Shown: positions 31,853-40,047 of the stretch, piece after piece
Layout of the letters: every line of letters starts with the position of its first letter
Numbering within the stretch: position 1 is the stretch's first letter
Assembly: GCA_947589435.1 (NCBI GenBank)
Contig: CANQBI010000015.1
Span: forward strand, 1 to 40,320
Source of the DNA: an uncultured Bacilli bacterium
Lineage (GTDB): Bacteria; Bacillota_I; Bacilli_A; RF39; UBA660
Reading direction: 5' to 3'
Length of the DNA stretch: 40,320 bases
The notes under the pieces: generated by a model
What the model saw: only the letters and a program-made list of their open reading frames with translations
The model's database searches: none
Told to the model about the DNA's origin: nothing
Translations under genes and position numbers: made by a program

Positions 31853-32785
31853 ATGATTACAAAACAAAAAGAATATTTATTAATTAATGAACTCATCAGT
31901 AATATAAAAAATAAAGGATTATTTATAAAAGATGAAGAAAAACTAAAAAAATTATTAGAAAGTAATAACTATTATTATATAACTGGTTACAAAGAACCAT
32001 TTAAAATTAATGATAATTATAAACCGAATGTTTATTTTGAAGAAATTTTTACTTTATATCAATTTGATAAAAAATTAAAATTAGTGTTTGCGGAGATTTT
32101 ATTCGAAATAGAGCAAAAAGTAAAAACAGTATTTTTAAATAATTTTAGTGAAAGACATGGATATAAAGAGACTGATTTGTTTAATCCTGATAATTACGAT
32201 ATTAAAAATCCATATTTATCGGAAGTATTAAAGAAATTAAAAGAACAAATTCATTGGTATGGTAAAACTAGCAAATCATACATATATTATAAAAAACATT
32301 ATGGATATGTTCCTATATGGGTGCTAGTAAAAGTGTTATCTTTTGGTATGATTAGAGATTTAATTGTTTGCCAAAAGAATAGCGATAAAGATCATATATA
32401 TAAAAAATTAGTTAATGATAAAAATGTAAAAAACGGAGAAATACCGACATTTTTAGAATTGTTAATTACGTATAGAAATATTTGCTGTCATGATGATAAA
32501 TTAATTGGCTATATACATAATAAAGTAAATATTAAAACAACTAAATATCATCATCAATTTGACTTGCTTAATAATTCAAATGGTTATATTGCAGGTAAAA
32601 AAGATTTATTTGCATCAATAATATGCATAAAATATTTTGCTGATAAAGAGAGTTACTCGAAATTTATCGACAATATTTTGAATCTAATAAAGGAATATAG
32701 TAAAAAAATAAATAGTATAACTAAACAAGAATTGATGAAATATATGTTTTTGCCAAAGGACTTTGAAAAATTAAAATATTTATAA
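31853..32785 (+). CDS. Abi_2 family abortive-infection protein (AbiF/AbiD-like HEPN)
   Basis: About 310 residues. The Abi_2 hallmarks are YYYITGYKEPF (about 42-52), FEEIFTLYQFDKKLKLVF (about 62-80), EIEQKVKT and PIWVLVKVLSFGM, ending in the HEPN RNase motif RNICCHDDK (R-x4-H, about 208-213). These proteins act as RNase toxins in phage-triggered growth arrest; AbiF is also the proposed ancestor of Cas13. The frame extends to 31688 across the small RNA and two promoters, but GGGAG and ATG 31853 give the family-like N-terminus MITKQKEYLLIN. It is a solitary gene next to a hypervariable surface array, as expected of defence cargo. Confidence 0.88.
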   Translation: MITKQKEYLLINELISNIKNKGLFIKDEEKLKKLLESNNYYYITGYKEPFKINDNYKPNVYFEEIFTLYQFDKKLKLVFAEILFEIEQKVKTVFLNNFSERHGYKETDLFNPDNYDIKNPYLSEVLKKLKEQIHWYGKTSKSYIYYKKHYGYVPIWVLVKVLSFGMIRDLIVCQKNSDKDHIYKKLVNDKNVKNGEIPTFLELLITYRNICCHDDKLIGYIHNKVNIKTTKYHHQFDLLNNSNGYIAGKKDLFASIICIKYFADKESYSKFIDNILNLIKEYSKKINSITKQELMKYMFLPKDFEKLKYL

Positions 32786-32791
32786 AAAGTT

Positions 32792-32843
32792 AGTAGATAA
32801 AGATATGCCTAAATTTTTCTTTGAAAAAATAAAAAAGAAGAGT
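32792..32843 (+). pseudogene. 3' remnant of the small protein gene found intact at 38243
   Basis: The DNA encodes VDKDMPK and matches the end of the 59-residue gene at 38243-38422, including the shared GATATGCCTAAA and the terminator. The upstream two thirds are missing and the remaining frame contains indels. It marks a junction where a surface-gene unit was joined to the Abi_2 gene. Confidence 0.7.
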
Positions 32844-32875
32844 GAAATAGTAAAATTTAAAACTATTTCTTTTTT
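32844..32875 (+). terminator. terminator shared with the small-gene remnant
   Basis: GAAATAGT (32844-32851) and ACTATTTC (32862-32869), then T6. Identical stem at 38406-38431. Confidence 0.7.
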
Positions 32876-32943
32876 AGTTAATTATTTATTAAATTATTAA
32901 TATAATATATATGAAAATTATATTCTTTTTGTAAATAAGCAAT

Positions 32944-32980
32944 ATTTGTCAAAAATTAGTAAAAATATATCTTGACAAAT
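32944..32980 (+). promoter_or_regulatory. operator-like inverted repeat at surface promoter 1
   Basis: ATTTGTCAA (32944-32952) and TTGACAAAT (32972-32980) are perfect inverted 9-mers 19 bases apart. The right arm contains the -35. The same layout occurs at 35939, 38507 and 40290. Confidence 0.65.
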
Positions 32981-33002
32981 AGAATACGGGGGGGGGTATA
33001 AT
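32972..33002 (+). promoter_or_regulatory. phase-variable promoter 1 (G9 spacer)
   Basis: TTGACA (32972-32977) and TATAAT (32997-33002) are separated by 19 bp, of which nine are consecutive G (32988-32996). Optimal spacing (17 bp) would need seven G. Confidence 0.85.
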
Positions 33003-33030
33003 TAGGACATAGAAAGGAAAGAGGAAAAAA

Positions 33031-34449
33031 ATGAAAAATTTAAAAATGTTTGCAATTGCTGTTATGGCATTCGCTGTAATGGCTATGGGTGTTCATGCTG
33101 CTGCTTGTACAACTGATTGCGTATCTGTTAAAAAAGGTACAGTTACAACTGATTATTCTAATATTCAAGCTGCATTAAGTGCTATGGCATCCGAAGAAGA
33201 CCCATTTACTATTATTGTTAATGGTGACTTTGATGAAACTATTTCAAGTGGTCAAATCAGTATAACTCAAGATGTAACTATTGATTTAGGTGAACATACA
33301 GTTACTTTAAAAACAAATAATATTTGGGTTGAGGGTGGTTCTTTAACTCTTAAAGGAACTAAAGGTACTTTAACTAACGAAGCAACTGCAACTCGTACTA
33401 TGTTAGTTGTTAAAGGTCAAAATTCAAAATTAACTATTGAAAAAGGAGTTACTGTTGCTAATATTGCAACTTCAGGTGCTGCAGGTGCTGTATTAGTTTC
33501 AGGGGATTCTTCTTCAAATAGTTCAAAAGGAAGTTCATTAGTTATTGCTGGTGAAGTTACTTCAAAAACTGGTCATGCTGTTTCTACATATGGTACATTA
33601 GTTGGAGTTACAACTAAAACTGCTCCAGTTGTTACAATTGAAGATGGTGCAAAAATAACTAGTGATGGAGCTGCTGGATTATATCTAGCTGGTTATGCTG
33701 TAACTACAGTTGGAAAAGCTACAATTACTGGTGATACTGGTATTGGTATTAAAACTGGTGTTTTAACATTAAATGGACCTACTGTTACTGGTAATGGTGA
33801 TTTTGCTGCTGTTACTCCTGTTACAGGTGGACTTAACAGTGTTGGTGCTGCTGTACACGTAGAAGGTAACACAGATTATAATGGAACTGCTAAAGTTATA
33901 TTTAATGGTGGTGAATACACAAGTGAAAATGGTAATGCAGTAGTATTAGACTATGCTACAAAAGCTGCTTTAACTGATGATTCAGTTATTAAAGATGGTA
34001 CTTTCACAAGTGGCGAAACTGCTGATGGTAAACAATTAGAAAACATTGCAATTATATTTGGTAATGGTGGTACAGTTGATGAAGATACTGTTAATGAATA
34101 CATTGCAGGATTAGAAAATTTAATTGCTGGTGGTGATTATGTTGGACCAGTAGTTGGAGATATTAAAGTTGGCGATTCTGGAAAAGTTGAAGCTGAAGAT
34201 ATTCAAGCTAAATTAATTGGAGATGCTAAAATTAATACTGATGACGAAGGAAATACAACTGTTGGAGAACCAACTCCAGGAGAACCAGGAACTACAGAAC
34301 CAGGAGATCAAACAACTGGTGATGGAAACCAAGGACCTACAGATAATGTAAAGAACCCAGAAACTAATGATAATATCTTAGTATATGCTGGTCTAGGACT
34401 AGTAAGTCTTGCCTCTGTTGCTTTTACAGCAAAGAAAAGAGAAGACTAA
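33031..34449 (+). CDS. wall-anchored surface protein 1 (phase-variable family)
   Basis: A 472-residue secreted protein. Signal peptide KNLKMFAIAVMAFAVMAMGVHAA (about 2-24) precedes a long Thr/Gly/Ala/Val-rich region of short beta-strand repeats (DLGEHTVTL, GSLTLKGTKGTL, KATITGDTGIGI) typical of a right-handed beta-helix adhesin. A Pro/Glu/Thr/Gly linker (GEPTPGEPGTTEPG) leads to a sorting signal: NPETN, a hydrophobic helix and KKRED. The motif resembles the NPxTN sortase B class more than LPxTG. Only two Cys, near the mature N-terminus. First of at least three tandem paralogs with identical tails. Expression probably varies through the G-run promoter; ribosome site GGAAAGAGG. Confidence 0.88.
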   Translation: MKNLKMFAIAVMAFAVMAMGVHAAACTTDCVSVKKGTVTTDYSNIQAALSAMASEEDPFTIIVNGDFDETISSGQISITQDVTIDLGEHTVTLKTNNIWVEGGSLTLKGTKGTLTNEATATRTMLVVKGQNSKLTIEKGVTVANIATSGAAGAVLVSGDSSSNSSKGSSLVIAGEVTSKTGHAVSTYGTLVGVTTKTAPVVTIEDGAKITSDGAAGLYLAGYAVTTVGKATITGDTGIGIKTGVLTLNGPTVTGNGDFAAVTPVTGGLNSVGAAVHVEGNTDYNGTAKVIFNGGEYTSENGNAVVLDYATKAALTDDSVIKDGTFTSGETADGKQLENIAIIFGNGGTVDEDTVNEYIAGLENLIAGGDYVGPVVGDIKVGDSGKVEAEDIQAKLIGDAKINTDDEGNTTVGEPTPGEPGTTEPGDQTTGDGNQGPTDNVKNPETNDNILVYAGLGLVSLASVAFTAKKRED

Positions 34450-34621
34450 TTAAATAAGTTACCTAATTTTGTTAAATAAATTGTTTAAATAGAAATTTAG
34501 GGACTCGCAAACACCCTAAAATTCATTCTCACAAACCTTTCCACATAACTTGTGGTAATTGTAAAACAATTATTAACAAATTGGTATAAATGAAACATAC
34601 TATTTCGGTAGTATGTTTTTT
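34315..34621 (+). repeat. 307-bp direct repeat, copy 1 (3' coding end plus structured 3' UTR)
   Basis: From the linker codons through the sorting signal, stop codon and 3' UTR. I found no difference between copies at 34315, 37430 and 39913. The UTR holds AATTTAGGG/CCCTAAAATT, CCACA/TGTGG, TAATTGT/ACAATTA and the terminal ACATACTA/TAGTATGT stems. Confidence 0.9.
34595..34621 (+). terminator. terminator of surface gene 1
   Basis: ACATACTA-tttcgg-TAGTATGT, a perfect 8-bp stem, then T6. Repeated at 37710 and 40193. Confidence 0.9.
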
Positions 34622-34631
34622 AGTTAAATAA

Positions 34632-34640
34632 TGATATAAT
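34632..34640 (+). promoter_or_regulatory. extended -10 of the HipA-like gene
   Basis: TGATATAAT with no good -35, 24 bases before the ATG; GAGAGGAG is the ribosome site. Confidence 0.45.
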
Positions 34641-34663
34641 TATAGGTAGAGAGGAGTATTTAT

Positions 34664-35854
34664 ATGAAATGTATACTTATGAATAAAAATATAGAAGTAT
34701 TAGTAGTGGAATATAATGAAACCTCAAAGTTCTTTGATTATATATATGAAGTTAAAAATATTAATTATGCCCCTTATATATTAAAAAGTTTTTATCATGA
34801 AAATGATATTAATAATACTCCTTTTAAAACTAATTTAAGTGAATGGTTTAAAGGTAGAGGTATTCCATCATGGCGAGATAAATTAGATTTATTATTACAT
34901 AGATTAAATATCGTGGCTCCTTATGAGTTATTAGATAAAGCTTTTGGTTTATCTTTATCTGATCAATATTGGTTAAAACCATTTAATAGTGATATTTCTT
35001 ATGATGATATTAATTTCTTTGATAATTTTTTTGATTATGCCGAGTTTATGGAAGCATCTTTATCAACCAATAGTAATCCCATTACTAAAGAATCTTCCTT
35101 GAAAACTCCAAATAACACAACTGATGGTATGCTTAAAAAAGCTTGGATTATAGAAGATGATACAAGATATTTATTAAAGGGCGGTTATAAAAATGAAATA
35201 ATGCAACCTTTTAATGAAGTATTAGCGAGTGAAATATGTAAAAGACTAGGTTTTAATTATGTTCCATATACCATAGATATATATAAAGATATGGTAGTGT
35301 CTAAATGTCCATGTTTTATAAATAAAGATACGGAATATGTTTCTTGTTATCAAATTAAGAATAATATGAAAAGACATGATAATAAAGAAGATTATGAGGA
35401 ATATATTAAAAAGTTAGAAGAACATAATATTGAAAATGCCCGAGAAAAAGTCGAAAATATGTATATTTTAGATTTTCTTATTATGAATGAAGATAGACAT
35501 TTAGGTAATTATGGTATTATTAGGGATGTAAATACTTTGAATTGGCTTGATGTAGCTCCTATATTTGATAATGGTCAAAGTTTAAATATTGAATATTATG
35601 ATGAAGAAGAAGTCCATATATCTGGTAGTGGTAGATTCTTCTATGAAGTTAAACCTTTTGAAGAAATAATTAAAGTAGTAAAAGATTTAAAAAGAATTGA
35701 TATAAGTAAGTTAGATGGTTTAGTAGAGTGGTTTGATAATTTATTACATCAATATCAAAATATAACGAAAATGAGTGATACGAGAATTAATAGGTTATGT
35801 ATCTTACTTAATAGACAGATAAATAAGTTAAAAAGTTTAAGAGAAAGCATTTAA
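34664..35854 (+). CDS. HipA-like protein kinase
   Basis: A 396-residue protein whose C-terminal half carries the HipA kinase core: ATP-lysine strand RYLLKGGYK (about 168-176), catalytic NEDRHLGNYG (about 274-283) and metal-binding APIFDNGQSL (about 297-306). HipA kinases phosphorylate translation components and cause growth arrest; related free-standing kinases occur on mobile islands. The N-terminal 150 residues are not the usual HipA N-domain and no HTH antitoxin (HipB) gene adjoins, so this may be a solitary HipA-like kinase instead of a classic toxin. It sits as cargo between two units of the surface array. Confidence 0.82.
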   Translation: MKCILMNKNIEVLVVEYNETSKFFDYIYEVKNINYAPYILKSFYHENDINNTPFKTNLSEWFKGRGIPSWRDKLDLLLHRLNIVAPYELLDKAFGLSLSDQYWLKPFNSDISYDDINFFDNFFDYAEFMEASLSTNSNPITKESSLKTPNNTTDGMLKKAWIIEDDTRYLLKGGYKNEIMQPFNEVLASEICKRLGFNYVPYTIDIYKDMVVSKCPCFINKDTEYVSCYQIKNNMKRHDNKEDYEEYIKKLEEHNIENAREKVENMYILDFLIMNEDRHLGNYGIIRDVNTLNWLDVAPIFDNGQSLNIEYYDEEEVHISGSGRFFYEVKPFEEIIKVVKDLKRIDISKLDGLVEWFDNLLHQYQNITKMSDTRINRLCILLNRQINKLKSLRESI

Positions 35855-35867
35855 TTATGCTTTTTTT
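35844..35867 (+). terminator. terminator of the HipA-like gene
   Basis: AAAGCAT-ttaatt-ATGCTTT with further T; the stop codon lies in the loop. Confidence 0.75.
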
Positions 35868-35938
35868 CTATTTAGTAATCATTTTAAATAATAGTAATAT
35901 AATATAGAGAAATTATACTTTTTTTGTAAATAAACAAT

Positions 35939-35997
35939 ATTTGTCAAAAATTAGTAAAAATATATCTTGACAAATAGAATACGGGGGGGGGTATAAT
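35939..35997 (+). promoter_or_regulatory. phase-variable promoter 2 (G9 spacer) with operator-like repeat
   Basis: ATTTGTCAA (35939-35947); TTGACA (35967-35972) and TATAAT (35992-35997) with a 19-bp spacer containing nine G (35983-35991). Confidence 0.85.
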
Positions 35998-36025
35998 TAT
36001 GGCATAGAAAGGAAAGAGGAAAAAA

Positions 36026-37564
36026 ATGAAAAATTTAAAAATGTTTGCAATTGCATTACTAAGTATGTTAGTAATGATAAGCAGTGTTGATGCTGCTGAA
36101 GAAAATCCATGTAAAAGTGTTGTTGGTAAAACTGGTATTTATGCAACAATAGATAATGAAACTGGTAAATGCTACGCAACCTTAACAGAAGTTATGACTG
36201 AATTAAACAAAGAGGAAGCAGATTATAAAAGTGCTACAATTAAGTTATATGACACTTTAGCAGTTAGTAGCGAGGTTACTATTCCTGCTGATAAAAGTGT
36301 TACTTTAGACTTAAATGGTAAAAATGTTACTTCCACAGTTACTGCTTTTAAAATTGAAGCTAATGGTAGTTTAACTGTTAAAAGTAGTGGTAGTGCTAAA
36401 ATATCATCTAGTAGTGTAACTAATTTATTCAGAGTTGATGGTGGAAAATTAACTATTGATGGTAAAGTGACTTTAGAAAGTACTGCTGACAGTGTTGATT
36501 CTGCTAAGAAAGCAATGATTGCTGTTAAAGGTAATGATAGTGCTGATAAAACAGAAGTTAATGTTGGTAAAGACGTAACAATTACTAGCCAAAAAGGAGC
36601 TGGCTTAATCATTTATTCAAATAAAAGTACAGATTATGGATACCAAACTGGTGAGTCTACTGGTGTAGTAATTAATGTTGCTGGTACTTGGACAACGGAT
36701 CTTTATACTGTTTCAGTACATGGTCAAGTAACTGAAGGTGATGATGGTAATCCTGTTATTAATGTTTCAGAAGGTGAATTCACTTCAAATAGTACCATAG
36801 CATTCTATGCGTCAGGATATGGTGAATGGAATATTAAAGGTGGAAAAATTACCGGTGCTGACGCTTTCAAATATAGAACTGGTAAAGTTGTAATTGAAGG
36901 GAATGCTTCACTAACTGGTAAGAAAAAAGTAAATTCTGCTCCAACTGGAACATCAGGAGGTACTGCTACTGGTTCTGCATTTGTATTCAGTAAGGATGTT
37001 AGAACTCCAATTGATGCTAATGCAAGTACTGATGTAAAATTCAATGGTGGAACTTTCAAAAGTGATAGTGTTGATGGATATGCAATTTATTTTGAAAGTT
37101 TAGCACGTGTTAAAGATGAAGAAGCAGTAATTGAATTTAATAGTGGTTCTTATGCAAGTAAGGGCAAGAAAGCTGCAATTGGATTCGCTGCTGATGTTAC
37201 TAATGATGTAGAAGATTTTTTAAAGAATCATGAAGGCATTGTTAATGGTGGAGAATATACCAATGACATTACTACTTCATTAGGAAATTATCCAGCAAGT
37301 GCTATTGCTGAAAAGTTAGCAAAAGGTATTGAATTAAAAACTGAAGATGGAAAAGTAGTTGTTGGAAATGGAAACACAACTGCTGGAGAACCAACTCCAG
37401 GAGAACCAGGAACTACAGAACCAGGAGAAACTGGTGATGGAAACCAAGGACCTACAGATAATGTAAAGAACCCAGAAACTAATGATAATATCTTAGTATA
37501 TGCTGGTCTAGGACTAGTAAGTCTTGCCTCTGTTGCTTTTACAGCAAAGAAAAGAGAAGACTAA
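36026..37564 (+). CDS. wall-anchored surface protein 2 (phase-variable family)
   Basis: A 512-residue paralog of the first surface protein. The signal peptide starts identically (KNLKMFAIA) then diverges (LLSMLVMISSVDAA). The body is again a series of short beta repeats (SVTLDLNGKNV, GSLTVKSSGSAKI, GEWNIKGGKITGADAF), consistent with a beta-helix. GEWNIKGG and surrounding text are shared with protein 3 (ATWNIKGG), suggesting mosaic exchange. The linker is shorter (TEPGETGDG), followed by the identical NPETN sorting signal. The same ribosome site and leader are used. Confidence 0.88.
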   Translation: MKNLKMFAIALLSMLVMISSVDAAEENPCKSVVGKTGIYATIDNETGKCYATLTEVMTELNKEEADYKSATIKLYDTLAVSSEVTIPADKSVTLDLNGKNVTSTVTAFKIEANGSLTVKSSGSAKISSSSVTNLFRVDGGKLTIDGKVTLESTADSVDSAKKAMIAVKGNDSADKTEVNVGKDVTITSQKGAGLIIYSNKSTDYGYQTGESTGVVINVAGTWTTDLYTVSVHGQVTEGDDGNPVINVSEGEFTSNSTIAFYASGYGEWNIKGGKITGADAFKYRTGKVVIEGNASLTGKKKVNSAPTGTSGGTATGSAFVFSKDVRTPIDANASTDVKFNGGTFKSDSVDGYAIYFESLARVKDEEAVIEFNSGSYASKGKKAAIGFAADVTNDVEDFLKNHEGIVNGGEYTNDITTSLGNYPASAIAEKLAKGIELKTEDGKVVVGNGNTTAGEPTPGEPGTTEPGETGDGNQGPTDNVKNPETNDNILVYAGLGLVSLASVAFTAKKRED

Positions 37565-37736
37565 TTAAATAAGTTACCTAATTTTGTTAAATAAATTGTT
37601 TAAATAGAAATTTAGGGACTCGCAAACACCCTAAAATTCATTCTCACAAACCTTTCCACATAACTTGTGGTAATTGTAAAACAATTATTAACAAATTGGT
37701 ATAAATGAAACATACTATTTCGGTAGTATGTTTTTT
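37430..37736 (+). repeat. 307-bp direct repeat, copy 2
   Basis: Same sequence and length as 34315-34621, including the terminal stem ACATACTA/TAGTATGT (37710-37731), which terminates surface gene 2. Confidence 0.9.
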
Positions 37737-37750
37737 CTTTAATTTAACAG

Positions 37751-37779
37751 TTGAAAATGTAACAATAGTGATATATAAT
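37751..37779 (+). promoter_or_regulatory. promoter of the small cargo genes
   Basis: TTGAAA (37751-37756), 17 bp, TATAAT (37774-37779). Confidence 0.7.
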
Positions 37780-37815
37780 TAAGTCATCAGAGAGTGTTAG
37801 AAAGAGAAAAATTAA

Positions 37816-38229
37816 ATGTGTATTGGTGACATAATAGTTGTCAAAGATTCGACTAGTTATGATGGAAAAAGAATTGGCTTACATTCGTATGTTATAGTAG
37901 ATAATAAAAAAGGCTATATTAGTGGAGTACCATACGACTTTATAGCGGCAGTTTTTTCTAGTTTTAAAAATAATGCTCAAAGAAATAAAAAAATAAGTTA
38001 TATGGGAAATCAAGAAATAAAGAGAGAAGATATAATTTCTAATAAATTATTAAATAATAAAGATGGTTATATAAAAGCTAATCAATTAACATATTTTAAA
38101 AAAGATGATATAGATTATTATGTTATTGGAAGTGTTAAACCTAAATTTTTAAAAAAGTTATTAAAATTAATTAATAAATTAGAAAAAGAAAATAAAATAT
38201 TTAAAAATTATAATAACATTTTAAAATAA
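37816..38229 (+). CDS. hypothetical protein with MazF/PemK-like N-terminus
   Basis: A 137-residue protein starting CIGDIIVVKD, then a HSYVIVDNKKGYISG strand pair, similar in layout to the SH3-like barrel start of MazF/PemK toxins (GDIV.V...VIVSN). The rest is Lys-rich and ends in a helical tail (KKLLKLINKLEKENKIFK). The MazF resemblance is weak and by eye. It is followed 13 bp later by a small acidic-basic protein, so a two-gene toxin-antitoxin-like module is possible but not shown. The ribosome site is poor (AGAAAGAG). Confidence 0.65.
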   Translation: MCIGDIIVVKDSTSYDGKRIGLHSYVIVDNKKGYISGVPYDFIAAVFSSFKNNAQRNKKISYMGNQEIKREDIISNKLLNNKDGYIKANQLTYFKKDDIDYYVIGSVKPKFLKKLLKLINKLEKENKIFKNYNNILK

Positions 38230-38242
38230 AAGGAGGTCTAAA

Positions 38243-38422
38243 ATGAATTGGTTAGAGAAAATATTCGGTATTAAGAAAGATGTAGAGTATGAAAGTGAAG
38301 CCGACTTAGAGCGAGTAAAATGGACTAGAAAAGATCCAAGTCAAGTAGATAAGGATATGCCTAAATGGCTAGTTAAATTCTTTGAAGAAAATGAAAAGGA
38401 AGAGAGAAATAGTAAAATTTAA
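38243..38422 (+). CDS. small protein, possible partner of the preceding gene
   Basis: A 59-residue ORF behind a perfect AAAGGAGG (38229-38236): MNWLEKIFGIKKDVEYESEA then WTRKDPSQVDKDMPKWLVKF and a charged end. No family recognised. It is co-transcribed with the preceding gene and its stop codon lies in the loop of a terminator. A 3' fragment of the same gene is at 32792-32843, so the module was once present in more than one place in the array. Confidence 0.75.
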   Translation: MNWLEKIFGIKKDVEYESEADLERVKWTRKDPSQVDKDMPKWLVKFFEENEKEERNSKI

Positions 38423-38436
38423 AACTATTTCTTTTC
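38406..38436 (+). terminator. terminator of the small cargo module
   Basis: GAAATAGT (38406-38413) and ACTATTTC (38424-38431), then CTTTTCTT-like T-rich sequence. Confidence 0.7.
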
Positions 38437-38506
38437 TTATAGGTAATTATTTAAAAAACTATTAATATAATATAAGGAAATTATATTCTTTTTGTAAATA
38501 AGCGAT

Positions 38507-38564
38507 ATTTGTCAAAAATTAGTAAAAATATATCTTGACAAATAGAATACGGGGGGGGTATAAT
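38507..38564 (+). promoter_or_regulatory. phase-variable promoter 3 (G8 spacer) with operator-like repeat
   Basis: ATTTGTCAA (38507-38515); TTGACA (38535-38540) and TATAAT (38559-38564) with an 18-bp spacer containing eight G (38551-38558), one fewer than in promoters 1 and 2. Confidence 0.87.
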
Positions 38565-38592
38565 TATGGCATAGAAAGGAAAGAGGAAAAAA

Positions 38593-40047
38593 ATGAAAAA
38601 TTTAAAAATGTTTGCAATTGCTGTTATGGCATTCGCTGTAATGGCTACTGGTGTTCATGCTGTTGATTGTGATACTTCTGCTGTTGCTAAAAGTGAAACA
38701 AAATGCTACACAGAAGCACAATTAATTGCAAGTTCTGCCGAAACAGATGCATTATATGCTGATAATGTTATCACATTAATTAAAAATGTAACATTAACTT
38801 CTAATCTTGAAATCGATAAGAATATTACTATTGATTTAGGAGATGATTTTGTTATTACATTTAATACTGCTAATCAAGGAATAGTTCTTAAAGATGGTGG
38901 TAATTTAACATTAAAAGGAACTGGAGAAGTAAAAAATACAGCTGGTACTAGTGCTTTAATCGATGTACAAGCTGGTGCAACATTAAATGTTGAAGGATCA
39001 GTTATATTAAACAATTTATCAACTGGTAAAGAAACTCCAGCTATTATGATTAATGGTACTGATGGTAAAACTACTGCTGTAACAGTAGGAAAAGATGTAA
39101 CTATTAAATCTGCTGCTTATGGTTTAGTGGTTGGAAAGGCTTCTGCTGATAGCGCTCCAGGTGTAACAGTTAATATGGCTGGTACTTGGGAAACTGAAGG
39201 CTATGTTGCAAAAGTTAATGGAACAATTAAATATGCTTCTAAAGCTCCAGTTATTAATGTAGAAGAAGGTACTTATAAATCTGCTAAATCTACTGCATTA
39301 TATGCTTCAGGATACGCTACATGGAACATTAAAGGTGGTTCTGTAGAAGGTGCTCAAGCTGTTGAAGTTAGAAGTGGTAATGTAAATATTAGTGGAGGTA
39401 CTTTTAAAGGTACAAATCCTAAAGCTGGTGGAACAGGATTTACTGGTGCTAATGCTACTAAAAATGGTAGTGCATTAATAGTTAAGCATGTTGCTAATTA
39501 CGAAGAAGCTAAACGCATTAACTTAAATGTAACTGGTGGAACATTCACAAGTGAAAAAAGTTATGCAATGTATATTAAAGATTTAGGTGAAAAGGGTACT
39601 CTATCTCTTTCAAATGTTAAAATGACTAGTGGAAAAGAAGGAAGTACTCAATTAGCTGCAATTAAGATTGATGATACTAATGACGCTGCTACATCATTTA
39701 TTGAACATCATAATGATATGATTGTTAGTGGTGAATTTACTGGTGATGTTTTTGAAAAAGTAGAAACATCTTCTGGTACTTTTGCTACACCTGCAGAATT
39801 AGCTGCTGACCTAGTTAAGGGAGAACTTAAAACTGAAGGTGGAAATACTACAGTTGGAACTCCTTCTGATGAAGGACAACAACCAGGAACTACAGAACCA
39901 GGAGATCAAACAACTGGTGATGGAAACCAAGGACCTACAGATAATGTAAAGAACCCAGAAACTAATGATAATATCTTAGTATATGCTGGTCTAGGACTAG
40001 TAAGTCTTGCCTCTGTTGCTTTTACAGCAAAGAAAAGAGAAGACTAA
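38593..40047 (+). CDS. wall-anchored surface protein 3 (phase-variable family)
   Basis: A 484-residue paralog of surface proteins 1 and 2. Its first about 18 codons are nearly identical to protein 1 (KNLKMFAIAVMAFAVMATGVHA), then the mature part diverges (two to four Cys near the N-terminus, beta repeats such as GNLTLKGTGEV, TVGKDVTIKSAAYGL, ATWNIKGGSVEGAQAV). The linker and NPETN sorting signal are as in protein 1. The body shares modules with protein 2 but the signal peptide with protein 1, which points to recombination among units. Regulation as for promoter 3; its 18-bp spacer is closest to optimum of the three. Confidence 0.88.
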   Translation: MKNLKMFAIAVMAFAVMATGVHAVDCDTSAVAKSETKCYTEAQLIASSAETDALYADNVITLIKNVTLTSNLEIDKNITIDLGDDFVITFNTANQGIVLKDGGNLTLKGTGEVKNTAGTSALIDVQAGATLNVEGSVILNNLSTGKETPAIMINGTDGKTTAVTVGKDVTIKSAAYGLVVGKASADSAPGVTVNMAGTWETEGYVAKVNGTIKYASKAPVINVEEGTYKSAKSTALYASGYATWNIKGGSVEGAQAVEVRSGNVNISGGTFKGTNPKAGGTGFTGANATKNGSALIVKHVANYEEAKRINLNVTGGTFTSEKSYAMYIKDLGEKGTLSLSNVKMTSGKEGSTQLAAIKIDDTNDAATSFIEHHNDMIVSGEFTGDVFEKVETSSGTFATPAELAADLVKGELKTEGGNTTVGTPSDEGQQPGTTEPGDQTTGDGNQGPTDNVKNPETNDNILVYAGLGLVSLASVAFTAKKRED

